Assembly (NCBI RefSeq): GCF_014851585.1
Contig: NZ_JACVAB010000007.1
Location: 62,001 to 126,000 of the forward strand
Origin: Agrobacterium sp. AGB01
Lineage (GTDB): Bacteria; Pseudomonadota; Alphaproteobacteria; Rhizobiales; Rhizobiaceae
Length of the DNA: 64,000 nt
Direction: 5' to 3'
A program made the position numbers and the translations under genes. The notes under the pieces were generated by a model that ran no database searches, had not been told where the DNA came from, and worked only from the letters and a program-made list of their open reading frames with translations. Shown here piece by piece: positions 25,445 through 34,190 of the stretch. Numbering within the stretch: the stretch's first letter is position 1; the number at the start of each line of letters is the position of its first letter.

Positions 25445-26194
25445 TCAGGAGAACAGGACGCCGCCATTGATGTCGTAGCAAGCGCCGGTGATGTAGGCAG
25501 CATCGTCAGACGCAAGGAAGGCTACCAGACCGGCAACATCCTCACTCGAGCCTTCGCGCTTCAACGACGTGGCACCGGCCACCCGCTCACGCACTTCCGG
25601 TTTGGTGAAGGTGTCATGGAAGGTGGTCGAAATCATGCCCGGGCAAACTGCATTGACGCGAATATTGGGGCCAACTTCCTTGGCAAGGCCACGCGTGAAG
25701 GTCATCACGGCACCCTTGGATGTCGCGTAGGCCAGCGCGCCGGGACCGCCGCCATCACGGCCGGCTTGCGACGAGAAGGTAACGATGGCGCCGCCTTTTG
25801 CCATCTTCGGCACCGCGGCCTTGGCAATGAGGAAAAGCGACGTCAGATTAACGTCAAGAACCTGATGCCAGAAGGCCTCGTCCATATCGGCCAGAGACTT
25901 CCGGGCAATCAGGCCGCCTGCCACGTGTACCAGACCATGGATCTCCCCAAACTTGTCGGCTGCGGCAGAGATTGCAGCTTCGACATCTGCGGCCTTGGTA
26001 AGATCGGCCTTGACGGCCAGCGCCTTGCCGCCGAGCTTTTCGATCTCGGAAACGGCTGATGCTGCGCCTTCCGCCGCGCCGTTATAGGTCAGCACCACAT
26101 TGGCACCTTCCTGAGCAAACCGGATAGCGCATGCGCGACCAATATCGCGACCTGCACCGGCGACGACGACAGTTTTGTTTTTGAAACGTTGCAT
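25445..26194 (-). CDS. SDR oxidoreductase, probable DEH reductase
   Basis: 249-residue classical short-chain dehydrogenase. The cofactor motif [14 protein letters not shown] is at residues 13-26, the catalytic Ser in [10 protein letters not shown], and the Y-x3-K in [12 protein letters not shown]. In Agrobacterium the gene adjacent to the PL15 alginate lyase encodes an SDR that reduces 4-deoxy-L-erythro-5-hexoseulose uronate (DEH) to 2-keto-3-deoxygluconate. This gene sits in the same place, 18 bases after the lyase, so the same role is inferred. Cofactor preference is not clear. Confidence 0.85.
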   Translation of the reverse strand: MQRFKNKTVVVAGAGRDIGRACAIRFAQEGANVVLTYNGAAEGAASAVSEIEKLGGKALAVKADLTKAADVEAAISAAADKFGEIHGLVHVAGGLIARKSLADMDEAFWHQVLDVNLTSLFLIAKAAVPKMAKGGAIVTFSSQAGRDGGGPGALAYATSKGAVMTFTRGLAKEVGPNIRVNAVCPGMISTTFHDTFTKPEVRERVAGATSLKREGSSEDVAGLVAFLASDDAAYITGACYDINGGVLFS

Positions 26195-26212
26195 TTGAAA
26201 ACCTCGTATTGA

Positions 26213-28543
26213 TTAGAACTGCTTGGGAAGAGAGAGTTTGAAGCGCTCGTCATCGACATCGCTGAAGTAGATGTCCGTCGAGAAACCCTGATCATCGATG
26301 AAATTGAAAATGCGCTTCGGTTCGCTCAGGCTGTAAGGCACCAGAAGAGTGACCAGACGGTGCCGTGTTGCGGCCGGTACGGTCGCGCTGACGTGGTGAT
26401 GGATTTCGAGCCCTTCGAATTCCCTCGGATCGATACCCGGAAACCCTTCAACAGCGGAAATCTGCGGCATGCCAGCCGATGAATAGACAAACTGGCCGTA
26501 AAAACCGGCTTTCTTGCCGGTGTAACGGAAACTGGAACGACCGGTCTGCGGCGCGCCGATCGTGTGGCAAAGCCATTGCAACTCCTGCGGCTCGGCGCAC
26601 TCCACCTCATCGACAAACACGAAATAGCTGTCGTTGACGAAGTGGATTTCACGCTCTGCCTTGCGAACCAGCGGATTTGCCACCTGATAGGCCGCCGTTG
26701 CGTCACCGACGATCTTGATATGGCCAGGTTGCTCATCGACGGACACGATACGCCCGGCGGCACGCCGTGCCAGTGCCTTGTCCTTTTCGGCATATTGGCC
26801 TTTGCCGCCAATAAGCACCGCATTTTTCGAGCGGGTCTGGCGGCGCCAGTTCACATGCATTTGTGAATTAAAGGCGACGTAATAACCGGACTGGATCGCC
26901 AGATCTTCGCCATAGGCATAGAGCACAAAAGCGTTCTGATCGCCGTGGCTGTGGCTCAGCGAACCGTACGGGCTGGATTTGAACACGAATTGCAGATGCC
27001 GGTCCGGATCTTCCATATGTTTCTGGATGGTGACCCAGCCAATGTCATTGAACACGGACAGTGCTGGCAGATCACTTGGCGCAACAGCCTCCACCTGCTG
27101 GTAGTCGTGACGGTAAACAAGATCGTCAAAATTCAGATCCCACCAGCCGTAATTATAAAAGGCCATTTCAGTACCAGCCGCATCCTGTTTGATGCGATCG
27201 AAATACCATTGGTAATGGCCATTGCCGGTCACACCGGCAAACTGGCGCACATTGTAACCGACCTTCAGACCCGGCAGATCCCCCATGGTGGAATCGTCAC
27301 CAAAATTGGCGCGGCGCGTTCCCGGTGCCTTGGTGTAGAGCGGAAACCGTCCGGTGTTCTGGAAGAATGGGCGCTGATAGAGGTCGTAACCAATGTAAGA
27401 GCGGATCAGGTTGGCGGCTTCGATCAGATACGCCATGCCGGTCATCCAGTAGTGCGGACCTTCGGCCCAGCCACCATCGGTGCCCGCCCACGGGGAATAG
27501 AGGGTCGACAGGAACTCGACCGTATAGTCGAGCCATTCACCACCTTCTTCGCTTTCACCCAGCAACGAAATGCAGGCAGGCGTCAGAACGGCAGACAAAG
27601 AGCGTACTGCGTGACTGTCATAGGGGAAGACGTGGATGCGAGCATGGGAGATCACATGGTCAGCAACCTCTCGCGTACGGCGCAGCAGAACGGTTTTGAC
27701 TGTCTCGCGCTCTTCCTCGCTCAAATGGTCGTAAAGCCAGTCATATCCCCAGGCTAATGCAACGACGACACGAAAGCCGGCTTCGTCATTGTAGGCGCGG
27801 GAGGTTGCGCCAGTCGTATCCCAGGCGGCAACAGCCATCAACCAGTCCCGCGACCTGTCGAGCAGGTCTTCCCGCCCCAGAACACGTCCCGCAATCGCCA
27901 GGTGGCGAATGGCGTAAATTACTTCCTGGCAATCAATATACATCTGCCGCCACAAGGTCGCGACGCGGACATTGTTGGGATAGGGTTTCGGTTCCGGCAT
28001 GATCGGCCGGTCCAACCAGGGTTTGACCGACTTTTCAAAAAAGTCGGACCATCCGCAATGATCGGCATCCTTTGCCACAGCGGCTGAGAAGGATTTTAGC
28101 TGATCGCCATTCAGCCAAAGCCGTGGATGGCTGGTGTGGGCGGCGGCATGACGGGCTGCCCGGCCTGGTAACGGTGTTTTTGGCAGGGCAGCGGTGATTT
28201 CGAATTCGCGCACCTTGCTCCAGTTGGAAAGAGGTTGTCCTGCATTCTGATCCCAGAGCGCGTAGCTCCAGTGATAATGGCCATCCACAAACACCTTGTC
28301 CGGGGTAAAGAAATTCCAGGCAAGATCTTCATAGACAGTTGTTTTCGCATCGGAAAATTCGGGATCAGTCGAGATGCGCAGCACATAGCGCGCACCGTCA
28401 TCAATATCGGGAAGCCAGGAAAAACGCGGTGGATTTTCTGTAGGCGGTAATTGCTCACTCGGCATGTAGCCAATGGTCAGGGAACCCGGGCGCGGTTCAT
28501 CGAGATGAGCTTGTCTGGCGATCGCCGAGGCAGAGGGACGCAT
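26213..28543 (-). CDS. Exo-type alginate lyase, polysaccharide lyase family 15
   Basis: 776 residues, the same length as Agrobacterium Atu3025, with recognisably the same N-terminus (DEPRPGSLTIGY, NPPRFSWLPDIDDGARYVLR) and C-terminus (FKLSLPKQF). An alpha/alpha barrel spans roughly 130-450 (with TLWRQMYIDCQEVIYAIRHL and NDEAGFRVVVALAWGYDWLY) and an antiparallel beta-sheet domain of the heparinase II/III type follows (SSPYGSLSHSHGDQNAFVLY, holding candidate active-site His residues). There is no signal peptide, as expected for a cytoplasmic exolyase that trims imported oligoalginate to unsaturated monouronate. It lies between the importer and the DEH-reductase-like gene. Confidence 0.93.
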   Translation of the reverse strand: MRPSASAIARQAHLDEPRPGSLTIGYMPSEQLPPTENPPRFSWLPDIDDGARYVLRISTDPEFSDAKTTVYEDLAWNFFTPDKVFVDGHYHWSYALWDQNAGQPLSNWSKVREFEITAALPKTPLPGRAARHAAAHTSHPRLWLNGDQLKSFSAAVAKDADHCGWSDFFEKSVKPWLDRPIMPEPKPYPNNVRVATLWRQMYIDCQEVIYAIRHLAIAGRVLGREDLLDRSRDWLMAVAAWDTTGATSRAYNDEAGFRVVVALAWGYDWLYDHLSEEERETVKTVLLRRTREVADHVISHARIHVFPYDSHAVRSLSAVLTPACISLLGESEEGGEWLDYTVEFLSTLYSPWAGTDGGWAEGPHYWMTGMAYLIEAANLIRSYIGYDLYQRPFFQNTGRFPLYTKAPGTRRANFGDDSTMGDLPGLKVGYNVRQFAGVTGNGHYQWYFDRIKQDAAGTEMAFYNYGWWDLNFDDLVYRHDYQQVEAVAPSDLPALSVFNDIGWVTIQKHMEDPDRHLQFVFKSSPYGSLSHSHGDQNAFVLYAYGEDLAIQSGYYVAFNSQMHVNWRRQTRSKNAVLIGGKGQYAEKDKALARRAAGRIVSVDEQPGHIKIVGDATAAYQVANPLVRKAEREIHFVNDSYFVFVDEVECAEPQELQWLCHTIGAPQTGRSSFRYTGKKAGFYGQFVYSSAGMPQISAVEGFPGIDPREFEGLEIHHHVSATVPAATRHRLVTLLVPYSLSEPKRIFNFIDDQGFSTDIYFSDVDDERFKLSLPKQF

Positions 28544-28560
28544 TGCGCTCTAACTCCTGT

Positions 28561-28600
28561 AAAAACAAAAAAAGGGGATGGCGGCGACAGGGCCGCCATC
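28561..28600 (-). terminator. Intrinsic terminator/attenuator between binding protein and lyase
   Basis: Read on the minus strand: GATGGCGGC, loop of 6, GCCGCCATC (28600-28577), then CCCC and a T-rich run covering 28573-28561 with one interrupting G. It lies 13 bases after the binding-protein stop, inside the apparent operon. It may separate importer from catabolic genes or act as a partial terminator. Confidence 0.85.
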
Positions 28601-28613
28601 GCGATAGACTGAT

Positions 28614-30182
28614 TTATTGGGCCGATTTGTACTGACGGTCGTAGGCCGACTGCATCATCTTGATGACCTCATCGTAACCCAGTGCGGTCAGCCGTTTCTT
28701 GTAGGCATCCCAACCGGCATCGACGTCCTGTGCACCCAGGATCCAGGTTTGCTGCATCTCGGTCATGTAGGTAAGAAGGCTCGGCCAGTAGCGGTCGAAG
28801 ATTGCCTTTTCCTCCGCGTTCAGAGACACGCCCATGAACTCGTCCTTGAGGCAATTGCACTTGTCGTACATATCGATGCCTTCAAGCGCGATCTTGTTGG
28901 TCCACTGGCGTTCATATTCATAGTCCATCCAATAACCGCGCGGCACCTGTGCACCGACGGCCCACAGCTGGGCATTGACCGGATCCTTGTTTTCAAGAAC
29001 TTCCCTTTTGAACTGCGGCTTGCCATCGACCATCTCATAGGTCAGGCCTTCGACACCGAAGTTCGACAGGATGCGGCCCTGCTGGGAGAACCAGAAATCG
29101 AAGTACTTGATCGTTTCGACTGGATGTTCATTGGTGGCGGAAATTGCCCATCCAACCGGCTGAACACGCAGTCTGCGGGCATCTTCGAAACGTTCTCCAG
29201 ACGCTGACTTTGGTGGCAGCATCGGTTTCAGCGCAAAACCTTCGATTTTTGGCGCCAAAGCATCATTGTAGGTCGAAGTGCTCGCAAACCAATCGTGGGT
29301 CATGCCGCCAAGATCGTTACCCAGCAGGTATTCTCGCGAGCGAGCACCACGGGTGAAAACTTCCTTGTCGATCAGCCCTTCCTTGTACCACTTGGCAACG
29401 TTTGAAATGCCAGTTTTATAGTTCTCTTCAGCCCACGGATGGCGCAGTTCGCCGTCATAGACTGCAAAGTCTCCATAACGCTCAGAACCTGACACGCGTG
29501 CATCCCAGAGATTGATGAGACGGATCGCATCAATCGGTTCACGGGCAAAGTAAGGCACCTCATCCTTCTTGCCGTTGCCATTCGGATCCTTGTCGCGGAA
29601 TGCCTTGAGCACCTCATAGACTTCCTCCGGCGTCTCCGGCTGTTTCAGCCCCAGCTTGTCCAGCCAATCCTGGCGGATGAACCAGCCACGGGAATATTTT
29701 CCATCCGGCACGTATGGAATGAAATAGAGCTTGCCGTCAGGGCCGGAAATCGCGTTGCGAATATCCTTGTGGCTATCAAAGAATGCCTTGAGATTGGGGG
29801 CATGTTCTTCGATCAGGTCATCAAGCGGAACGAATGCGCCTTCCAGCCCGTAGCGGATAAAGTCTTCCTTCAGGCCGCCGGAGGCATCGCCGCCGATGAT
29901 ATCTGGCAGATCACCCGATGCGATCAGCAGGTTAAAGGCATCTCGACTGCTGGTCGTTGCCAGTGACGCAACATTACGCACGTGGATGTTGGTGATCTCA
30001 GCGGCTTTCTGCTCCACCGGCCACTTTTCTGAGTAGACGTATTTATCGCGGAAGTGAAAATGGATCGTCAGTTCCAACGGGTCTTCTGATATCTTGCCAG
30101 TGTCTTGCGCGGCAACCGGCATTGCCATTGTCACGGCTGTCATTAACGCCAGAAGGGGCGTGCCTTTTCGTAGTTGTCTCAC
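28614..30182 (-). CDS. algQ: AlgQ-type alginate oligosaccharide-binding protein
   Basis: 522-residue family 1 extracellular solute-binding protein, longer than typical sugar-binding proteins but right for AlgQ1/AlgQ2. A signal peptide occupies about 25 residues (...MPVAAQ). RDKDPNGNGKKDEVPY (about 196-211) is an EF-hand-like calcium loop as found in AlgQ proteins. The start is GTG at 30182, with GGGAGGAGAA upstream. In the periplasm it would hand oligoalginate to the two permeases encoded just before it. Substrate is inferred from the neighbouring PL15 lyase. Confidence 0.88.
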   Translation of the reverse strand: MRQLRKGTPLLALMTAVTMAMPVAAQDTGKISEDPLELTIHFHFRDKYVYSEKWPVEQKAAEITNIHVRNVASLATTSSRDAFNLLIASGDLPDIIGGDASGGLKEDFIRYGLEGAFVPLDDLIEEHAPNLKAFFDSHKDIRNAISGPDGKLYFIPYVPDGKYSRGWFIRQDWLDKLGLKQPETPEEVYEVLKAFRDKDPNGNGKKDEVPYFAREPIDAIRLINLWDARVSGSERYGDFAVYDGELRHPWAEENYKTGISNVAKWYKEGLIDKEVFTRGARSREYLLGNDLGGMTHDWFASTSTYNDALAPKIEGFALKPMLPPKSASGERFEDARRLRVQPVGWAISATNEHPVETIKYFDFWFSQQGRILSNFGVEGLTYEMVDGKPQFKREVLENKDPVNAQLWAVGAQVPRGYWMDYEYERQWTNKIALEGIDMYDKCNCLKDEFMGVSLNAEEKAIFDRYWPSLLTYMTEMQQTWILGAQDVDAGWDAYKKRLTALGYDEVIKMMQSAYDRQYKSAQ

Positions 30183-30203
30183 AGGTTCTCCTCCCTTGTG
30201 CTG

Positions 30204-31085
30204 CTACTCTTTGACTCCGCCCAGCAGAATTCCCTTTGTGAAATACTTCTGTGCGTAGGGGTAAATGATCAGGACGGGGATGATCGACGCGATCATGATC
30301 GCGGAGGTCACCGTTTCGAATGAATATTGGGCTGTCAGCAGGCTTGAAGCGAATTCATCATTCGAATTGAGATCGACGACGACGCGTTTCAGGTAGACCT
30401 GCAGCGGGATTTTTTCTTCACCGCGCAACAGGACCATGGCCCAGAAATACCCGTTCCAGCGCGACACGATGCAAAACAACGCAACGGTGACGATTGCGGG
30501 TTTGGACAGCGGGATAAAAACCTTCCACAACAGTTGCAACTCGCTCGCACCGTCCATCTTGGCGGCTTCTTCAAAGGATTTCGGCACGGCTTCGAAGAAA
30601 TTACGCAGCAGGATGACGTTGAAGGCGCTCGCCGCGAAGCCAATGATGATACCGAAACGACTGTCGAGCAGACCGAGGTCACGCATGTTGAGGAAGAACG
30701 GGATCATGCCTGCGTGGAACCACAGCGTGAAGGCAATCGCGATGTTGAAGAAGGTGCGACCACGCAACCTTTTACGCGACAAGGCGTAGGCGCCGGGGAT
30801 CATGATCAGCAGGCTCATGAACGTGCCGCCGAAGGTGTAGATGAAGGTGTTGCCGTAGGCGATCCAGAACATTCTGTCGGACAGGACATGTTCATAGGCG
30901 GCCAGCGTCACATCAACCGGCCACAAAGTCACGCGCCCGGCGGTCACCGCTGCACCCGACGATATCGAGACCGCCGCGACATAGATAAAAGGATAAAGGG
31001 TAGACAGAACAAACAGCCCCAACAGGATGGCGTTGGCCCAGCCAAAAATCCTGTCCCCACGGGAATACAAATTGAAACTTGCCAT
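30204..31085 (-). CDS. algM2: Carbohydrate ABC permease, AlgM2/LplC type
   Basis: 293-residue inner-membrane permease of the BPD_transp_1 family. Hydrophobic helices begin at ANAILLGLFVLSTLYPFIYV. The ATPase-contact loop is present as SFEEAAKMDGASELQLLWKVFIPLSKPAIV (Glu-Ala-Ala...Gly, about 190-219), and the C-terminus PYAQKYFTKGILLGGVKE is typical of the LplC/YtcP group. It pairs with the preceding permease. The binding-protein gene follows 21 bases downstream. Confidence 0.92.
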   Translation of the reverse strand: MASFNLYSRGDRIFGWANAILLGLFVLSTLYPFIYVAAVSISSGAAVTAGRVTLWPVDVTLAAYEHVLSDRMFWIAYGNTFIYTFGGTFMSLLIMIPGAYALSRKRLRGRTFFNIAIAFTLWFHAGMIPFFLNMRDLGLLDSRFGIIIGFAASAFNVILLRNFFEAVPKSFEEAAKMDGASELQLLWKVFIPLSKPAIVTVALFCIVSRWNGYFWAMVLLRGEEKIPLQVYLKRVVVDLNSNDEFASSLLTAQYSFETVTSAIMIASIIPVLIIYPYAQKYFTKGILLGGVKE

Positions 31086-31096
31086 TTTTCAGCTCC

Positions 31097-32026
31097 TCAC
31101 CACAGCGATGTCGACGAGACTCTTCGGCTGATACGGTTCGCCGAATAGACAAGAACGAAAGCAATAACCGCGTTGAACAGACCGGCAGCCGTGGCCAGAT
31201 CATACTGCGTGCCTTGCAGACCGGTGCGATAGATGAAGGTCGACACAACGTCGGCCGTTTCATAGGTGGATGGACGGTAAAGAAGGATGATGTATTCGAA
31301 ACCGACCTCGACCAAATTGCCGATGCGGATAATCAGCATGATGATGATCGTCGGCAGAATGCAGGGCAGGGTGATCCGCCACATCATTTGCCAGCGCGAC
31401 GCACCGTCAACACGTGCGGACTCGTAAAGTGTCGGACTGACACCGGCGATCGCGGCAAGATAGACGATCGATTCAAAGCCGGATTCTTTCCATACTGACG
31501 AACCAATGAACACCGGACGGAACCATTCGGGCTGCGTCAGGAAGTATATTGGCTCAAGGCCAATGCCTTTCAGGAAAAGGTTGACGATGCCGATGGAAGG
31601 CGACAGGAAGTTGATGACGATACCGGCAACAATTACCACGGAAATGAAGTGCGGCAGGTAGACGACAGTCTGCGCCCAGCGTTTGCCGATTTCGCTCTGG
31701 ACCTCATTGAACATCAAGGCCAGGATGATCGGCACTGGAAATGCAAAAATCAGTCCGAGGCCGCTGATCGTGATGGTGTTCCAGAAGGCACGTACGAACA
31801 TGTCATTCTGGAAAAGCTCGATGAAATTCGCAAATCCGACAAAGGGGCTTTTTTCGATGCCGCGGAAGATAGAAAAGTCCTGGAAGGCGATGATCAGGCC
31901 GTACATCGGCTTGTAAAGAAACAGCGCAAACCAGATGGCCATCGGTGCCAGCAGCAAATACAGCTGCCAATCGCGGCGCACATCGTGCCACACATCATAG
32001 AGTGATTGTTGGAAATGCTGTTTCAT
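31097..32026 (-). CDS. algM1: Carbohydrate ABC permease, AlgM1/LplB type
   Basis: 309-residue permease with LAPMAIWFALFLYKPMYGLIIA near residues 26-47, followed by AFQDFSIFRGIEKSPFVGF, the hallmark of LplB/AlgM1 proteins. The coupling loop is LYESARVDGASRWQMMWRITLP (about 214-235). It overlaps the ATPase stop by 4 bases (ATGA) and is followed 11 bases later by the second permease. Confidence 0.92.
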   Translation of the reverse strand: MKQHFQQSLYDVWHDVRRDWQLYLLLAPMAIWFALFLYKPMYGLIIAFQDFSIFRGIEKSPFVGFANFIELFQNDMFVRAFWNTITISGLGLIFAFPVPIILALMFNEVQSEIGKRWAQTVVYLPHFISVVIVAGIVINFLSPSIGIVNLFLKGIGLEPIYFLTQPEWFRPVFIGSSVWKESGFESIVYLAAIAGVSPTLYESARVDGASRWQMMWRITLPCILPTIIIMLIIRIGNLVEVGFEYIILLYRPSTYETADVVSTFIYRTGLQGTQYDLATAAGLFNAVIAFVLVYSANRISRRVSSTSLW

Positions 32027-33138
32027 GACCGCGTCTCGCTTGCGGTCTTGAGGGATCGACCTGTTTCGGAATCGAAAACATGGATGCGGGTCTTATCGAT
32101 ACCGAGTTCAGTCACACCATTGAGCGCGTGGTCCGCGTAAAGCGTTTCAGCCTTGGCGATAAAGGGCTGACCGTCGGCCTTACCATGCAACAGAGCCTCC
32201 GCTCCTAGCGGCTCGACAAGTTCGATGTTGCAGTGAAGAACCTCACGCCCTTCTTCCGTTTTTACCGACATGATTTCAGGCCGGATACCGAGCTTAACCG
32301 ACTGCCCCTGCGTTGCATTTTTTGCAAATGCATCGGGGATGGTCAGGCTCTGGCCAGAGCTGCCGGCAATCACGGCTTTGACGCGGCCGTCCTGTTTGTC
32401 GATTGTCGCGTCCAGCAGGTTCATCGGCGGTGACCCGATAAAACTTGCAACGAATGTATTTGCCGGCTCGAGAAACACTTCCATTGGTGACCCGACCTGC
32501 TCGATATTGCCGCGGTTCATGATGACGATGCGGTCGGCGAGCGTCATCGCCTCGACCTGGTCATGGGTCACGTAAACGCTGGTTGCCTGCATGCGCTTGT
32601 GAAGCTGCTTGATTTCAGCCCGCATATGGGTGCGCAGTTTGGCATCGAGATTGGAGAGCGGCTCGTCGAAAAGGAAAATCTTCGGGCGGCGCACGATAGC
32701 GCGACCCATGGCGACGCGCTGACGCTGGCCGCCCGAGAGGTCAGCTGGCTTGCGTGCCAGATATTCCGTCAGCCCCAGGATTTGTGCGGCTTCGGCAACG
32801 GCCTTGTCGACCACATCGCGTTTTTCGCCCCGTACACGCAGGCCAAAAGCAATGTTCTCAGCTACGTTCAGATGCGGATAAAGCGCGTAGTTCTGAAACA
32901 CCATCGCAACATCGCGGTCTTTCGGAGCGATCTTGTTGACGACGCGCCCGTCAATCGAGACGGTGCCGTCGGAGATATCTTCCAGGCCTGCGAGCATGCG
33001 CAGTGTGGTGGATTTTCCGCAGCCCGATGGCCCGACGAGCACAACGAATTCTTGCGGTTGAATGGAAAGGTTGATGCCATGTACGACTTCGAGAGCACCG
33101 TAGCGCTTGACGACATCGTTGATTTGAACTGCAGACAT
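32023..33138 (-). CDS. algS: Sugar ABC transporter ATPase, AlgS/MsmX/UgpC type
   Basis: 371 residues. The nucleotide-binding domain has Walker A GPSGCGKST (about 37-45), Q-loop VFQNYALYPHLNV, signature LSGGQRQRVAMGRAIVRRP and Walker B IFLFDEPLSNLDA, then the switch His in YVTHDQVEAM. The C-terminal 130 residues are an OB-fold (TOBE) regulatory domain (KLGIRPEIMSV). One gene serves both permeases as a homodimer. It lies 34 bases after the GntR gene and overlaps the first permease. Confidence 0.94.
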   Translation of the reverse strand: MSAVQINDVVKRYGALEVVHGINLSIQPQEFVVLVGPSGCGKSTTLRMLAGLEDISDGTVSIDGRVVNKIAPKDRDVAMVFQNYALYPHLNVAENIAFGLRVRGEKRDVVDKAVAEAAQILGLTEYLARKPADLSGGQRQRVAMGRAIVRRPKIFLFDEPLSNLDAKLRTHMRAEIKQLHKRMQATSVYVTHDQVEAMTLADRIVIMNRGNIEQVGSPMEVFLEPANTFVASFIGSPPMNLLDATIDKQDGRVKAVIAGSSGQSLTIPDAFAKNATQGQSVKLGIRPEIMSVKTEEGREVLHCNIELVEPLGAEALLHGKADGQPFIAKAETLYADHALNGVTELGIDKTRIHVFDSETGRSLKTASETRS

Positions 33139-33172
33139 GAAAGGCCCCTCCTCAAAAGCCTTGAATGTTCAG

Positions 33173-33961
33173 TCAGGCAGGGGCCTTGGCTCCTCTTGAC
33201 ACACGCTTTCTCGTGACGCGCGTATTGACCTGCTCGATGAAGGTCCAGATTTTGGGGTTCTTGGAGAGTTCTGCGATCTTGGATTCCAGCGATCCCAGAT
33301 GACACTGGACGGCGTCACGCGCCGCTTCAACGTTGCCAGACTCGATCGCATTCACGATCGCCTCGTGCTCTTCGATGACCTTTTCCGTGCGACGCACCGC
33401 AAATACCCTTTTCAGGTGGCGCATGCGGTCCATTTCACCCTTGGCCTGGTTTACAACACTCCAGGCACCGGGCAGACGAGCCGCCGCAAAAATCGTGCGG
33501 TGGAATTCCTCGTCCAACAGGAAAAAGTCGGTAAATTCTTCATCGGCCGCCGCCGTACGCTGCTGCGAAAGACAGGTCTTCAGGCGGGCAATATCTTCAA
33601 GTGAGTGCCGCTTGGCCGCCTCTATGACAGCACCTTCTTCGAGTTTGAAGCGGATGAAACACGCCTCCATATAACGCTGCACATCAATCGGCGAGATGTA
33701 GGTTCCGCCCTGCGGCACAACCGTCACGAAACCTTCCTCGGCCAGACGGATGATGGCCTCGCGCACCGGCGTCTTGCTGACATGCAACAACGCCGCAATT
33801 TCCTTCTCAGATAGCGCCCGTCCCGGAAGCAACTTCACCTCAACAATCAATTTGCGAAGCAAGGCGTGGATCCGGTTGGTCATGTTTCCATCGACCGGCA
33901 AGTCCTGTGGAGTGACAAGATCGGACAGAGGCAACGATGGAAATTCAACGGCTTTAGACAT
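33173..33961 (-). CDS. GntR/FadR-family regulator of the alginate locus
   Basis: 262 residues. The winged helix contains GRALSEKEIAALLHVSKTPVREAIIRLAEEG (about 47-77), a textbook GntR signature. The C-terminal all-helical FCD effector domain follows, with metal-ligand-type residues in FFLLDEEFHRTIF and HEAIVNAIESGN...HLGS. The ATG at 33961 is preferred over a TTG at 33973, though no strong ribosome site is visible. Three evenly spaced GA(C/G)ATATC boxes cover its start codon and upstream DNA. As first gene of the leftward run it probably controls itself and the importer and lyase genes. Confidence 0.9.
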   Translation of the reverse strand: MSKAVEFPSLPLSDLVTPQDLPVDGNMTNRIHALLRKLIVEVKLLPGRALSEKEIAALLHVSKTPVREAIIRLAEEGFVTVVPQGGTYISPIDVQRYMEACFIRFKLEEGAVIEAAKRHSLEDIARLKTCLSQQRTAAADEEFTDFFLLDEEFHRTIFAAARLPGAWSVVNQAKGEMDRMRHLKRVFAVRRTEKVIEEHEAIVNAIESGNVEAARDAVQCHLGSLESKIAELSKNPKIWTFIEQVNTRVTRKRVSRGAKAPA

Positions 33962-34004
33962 ATCAATAACCAAACTGAGATATCAGAATATAACTTGACA
34001 TATC
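33957..34004. promoter_or_regulatory. Three GA(C/G)ATATC boxes at exact 20-bp spacing
   Basis: GACATATC at 33957-33964, GAGATATC at 33977-33984 and GACATATC at 33997-34004 begin exactly 20 bp apart, about two helical turns, on one DNA face. The first box overlaps the GntR start codon (33959-33961). This is the best operator candidate for the GntR regulator. Confidence 0.65.
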
Positions 34005-34190
34005 TGTTGTTTTTTAGAGAGTCAAGCTCGTGATGACGATGGAGACGTCGCCCCGGCCAAAATTCATTCGGATTTTCTCGGAACTCGTCTTCATCCACAG
34101 GGTCAAATACCCTGATTACAAAGCCCTTTCAGCCGAATAGGCACAACAGACGGAAATGAAAATGAACCGTTCGAACAGCGAGAAATGACC

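Noticed and set aside
26945-27757. 270-codon antisense frame over the alginate lyase
   Set aside because: Shadow of the PL15 lyase gene; no independent ribosome site or domain.
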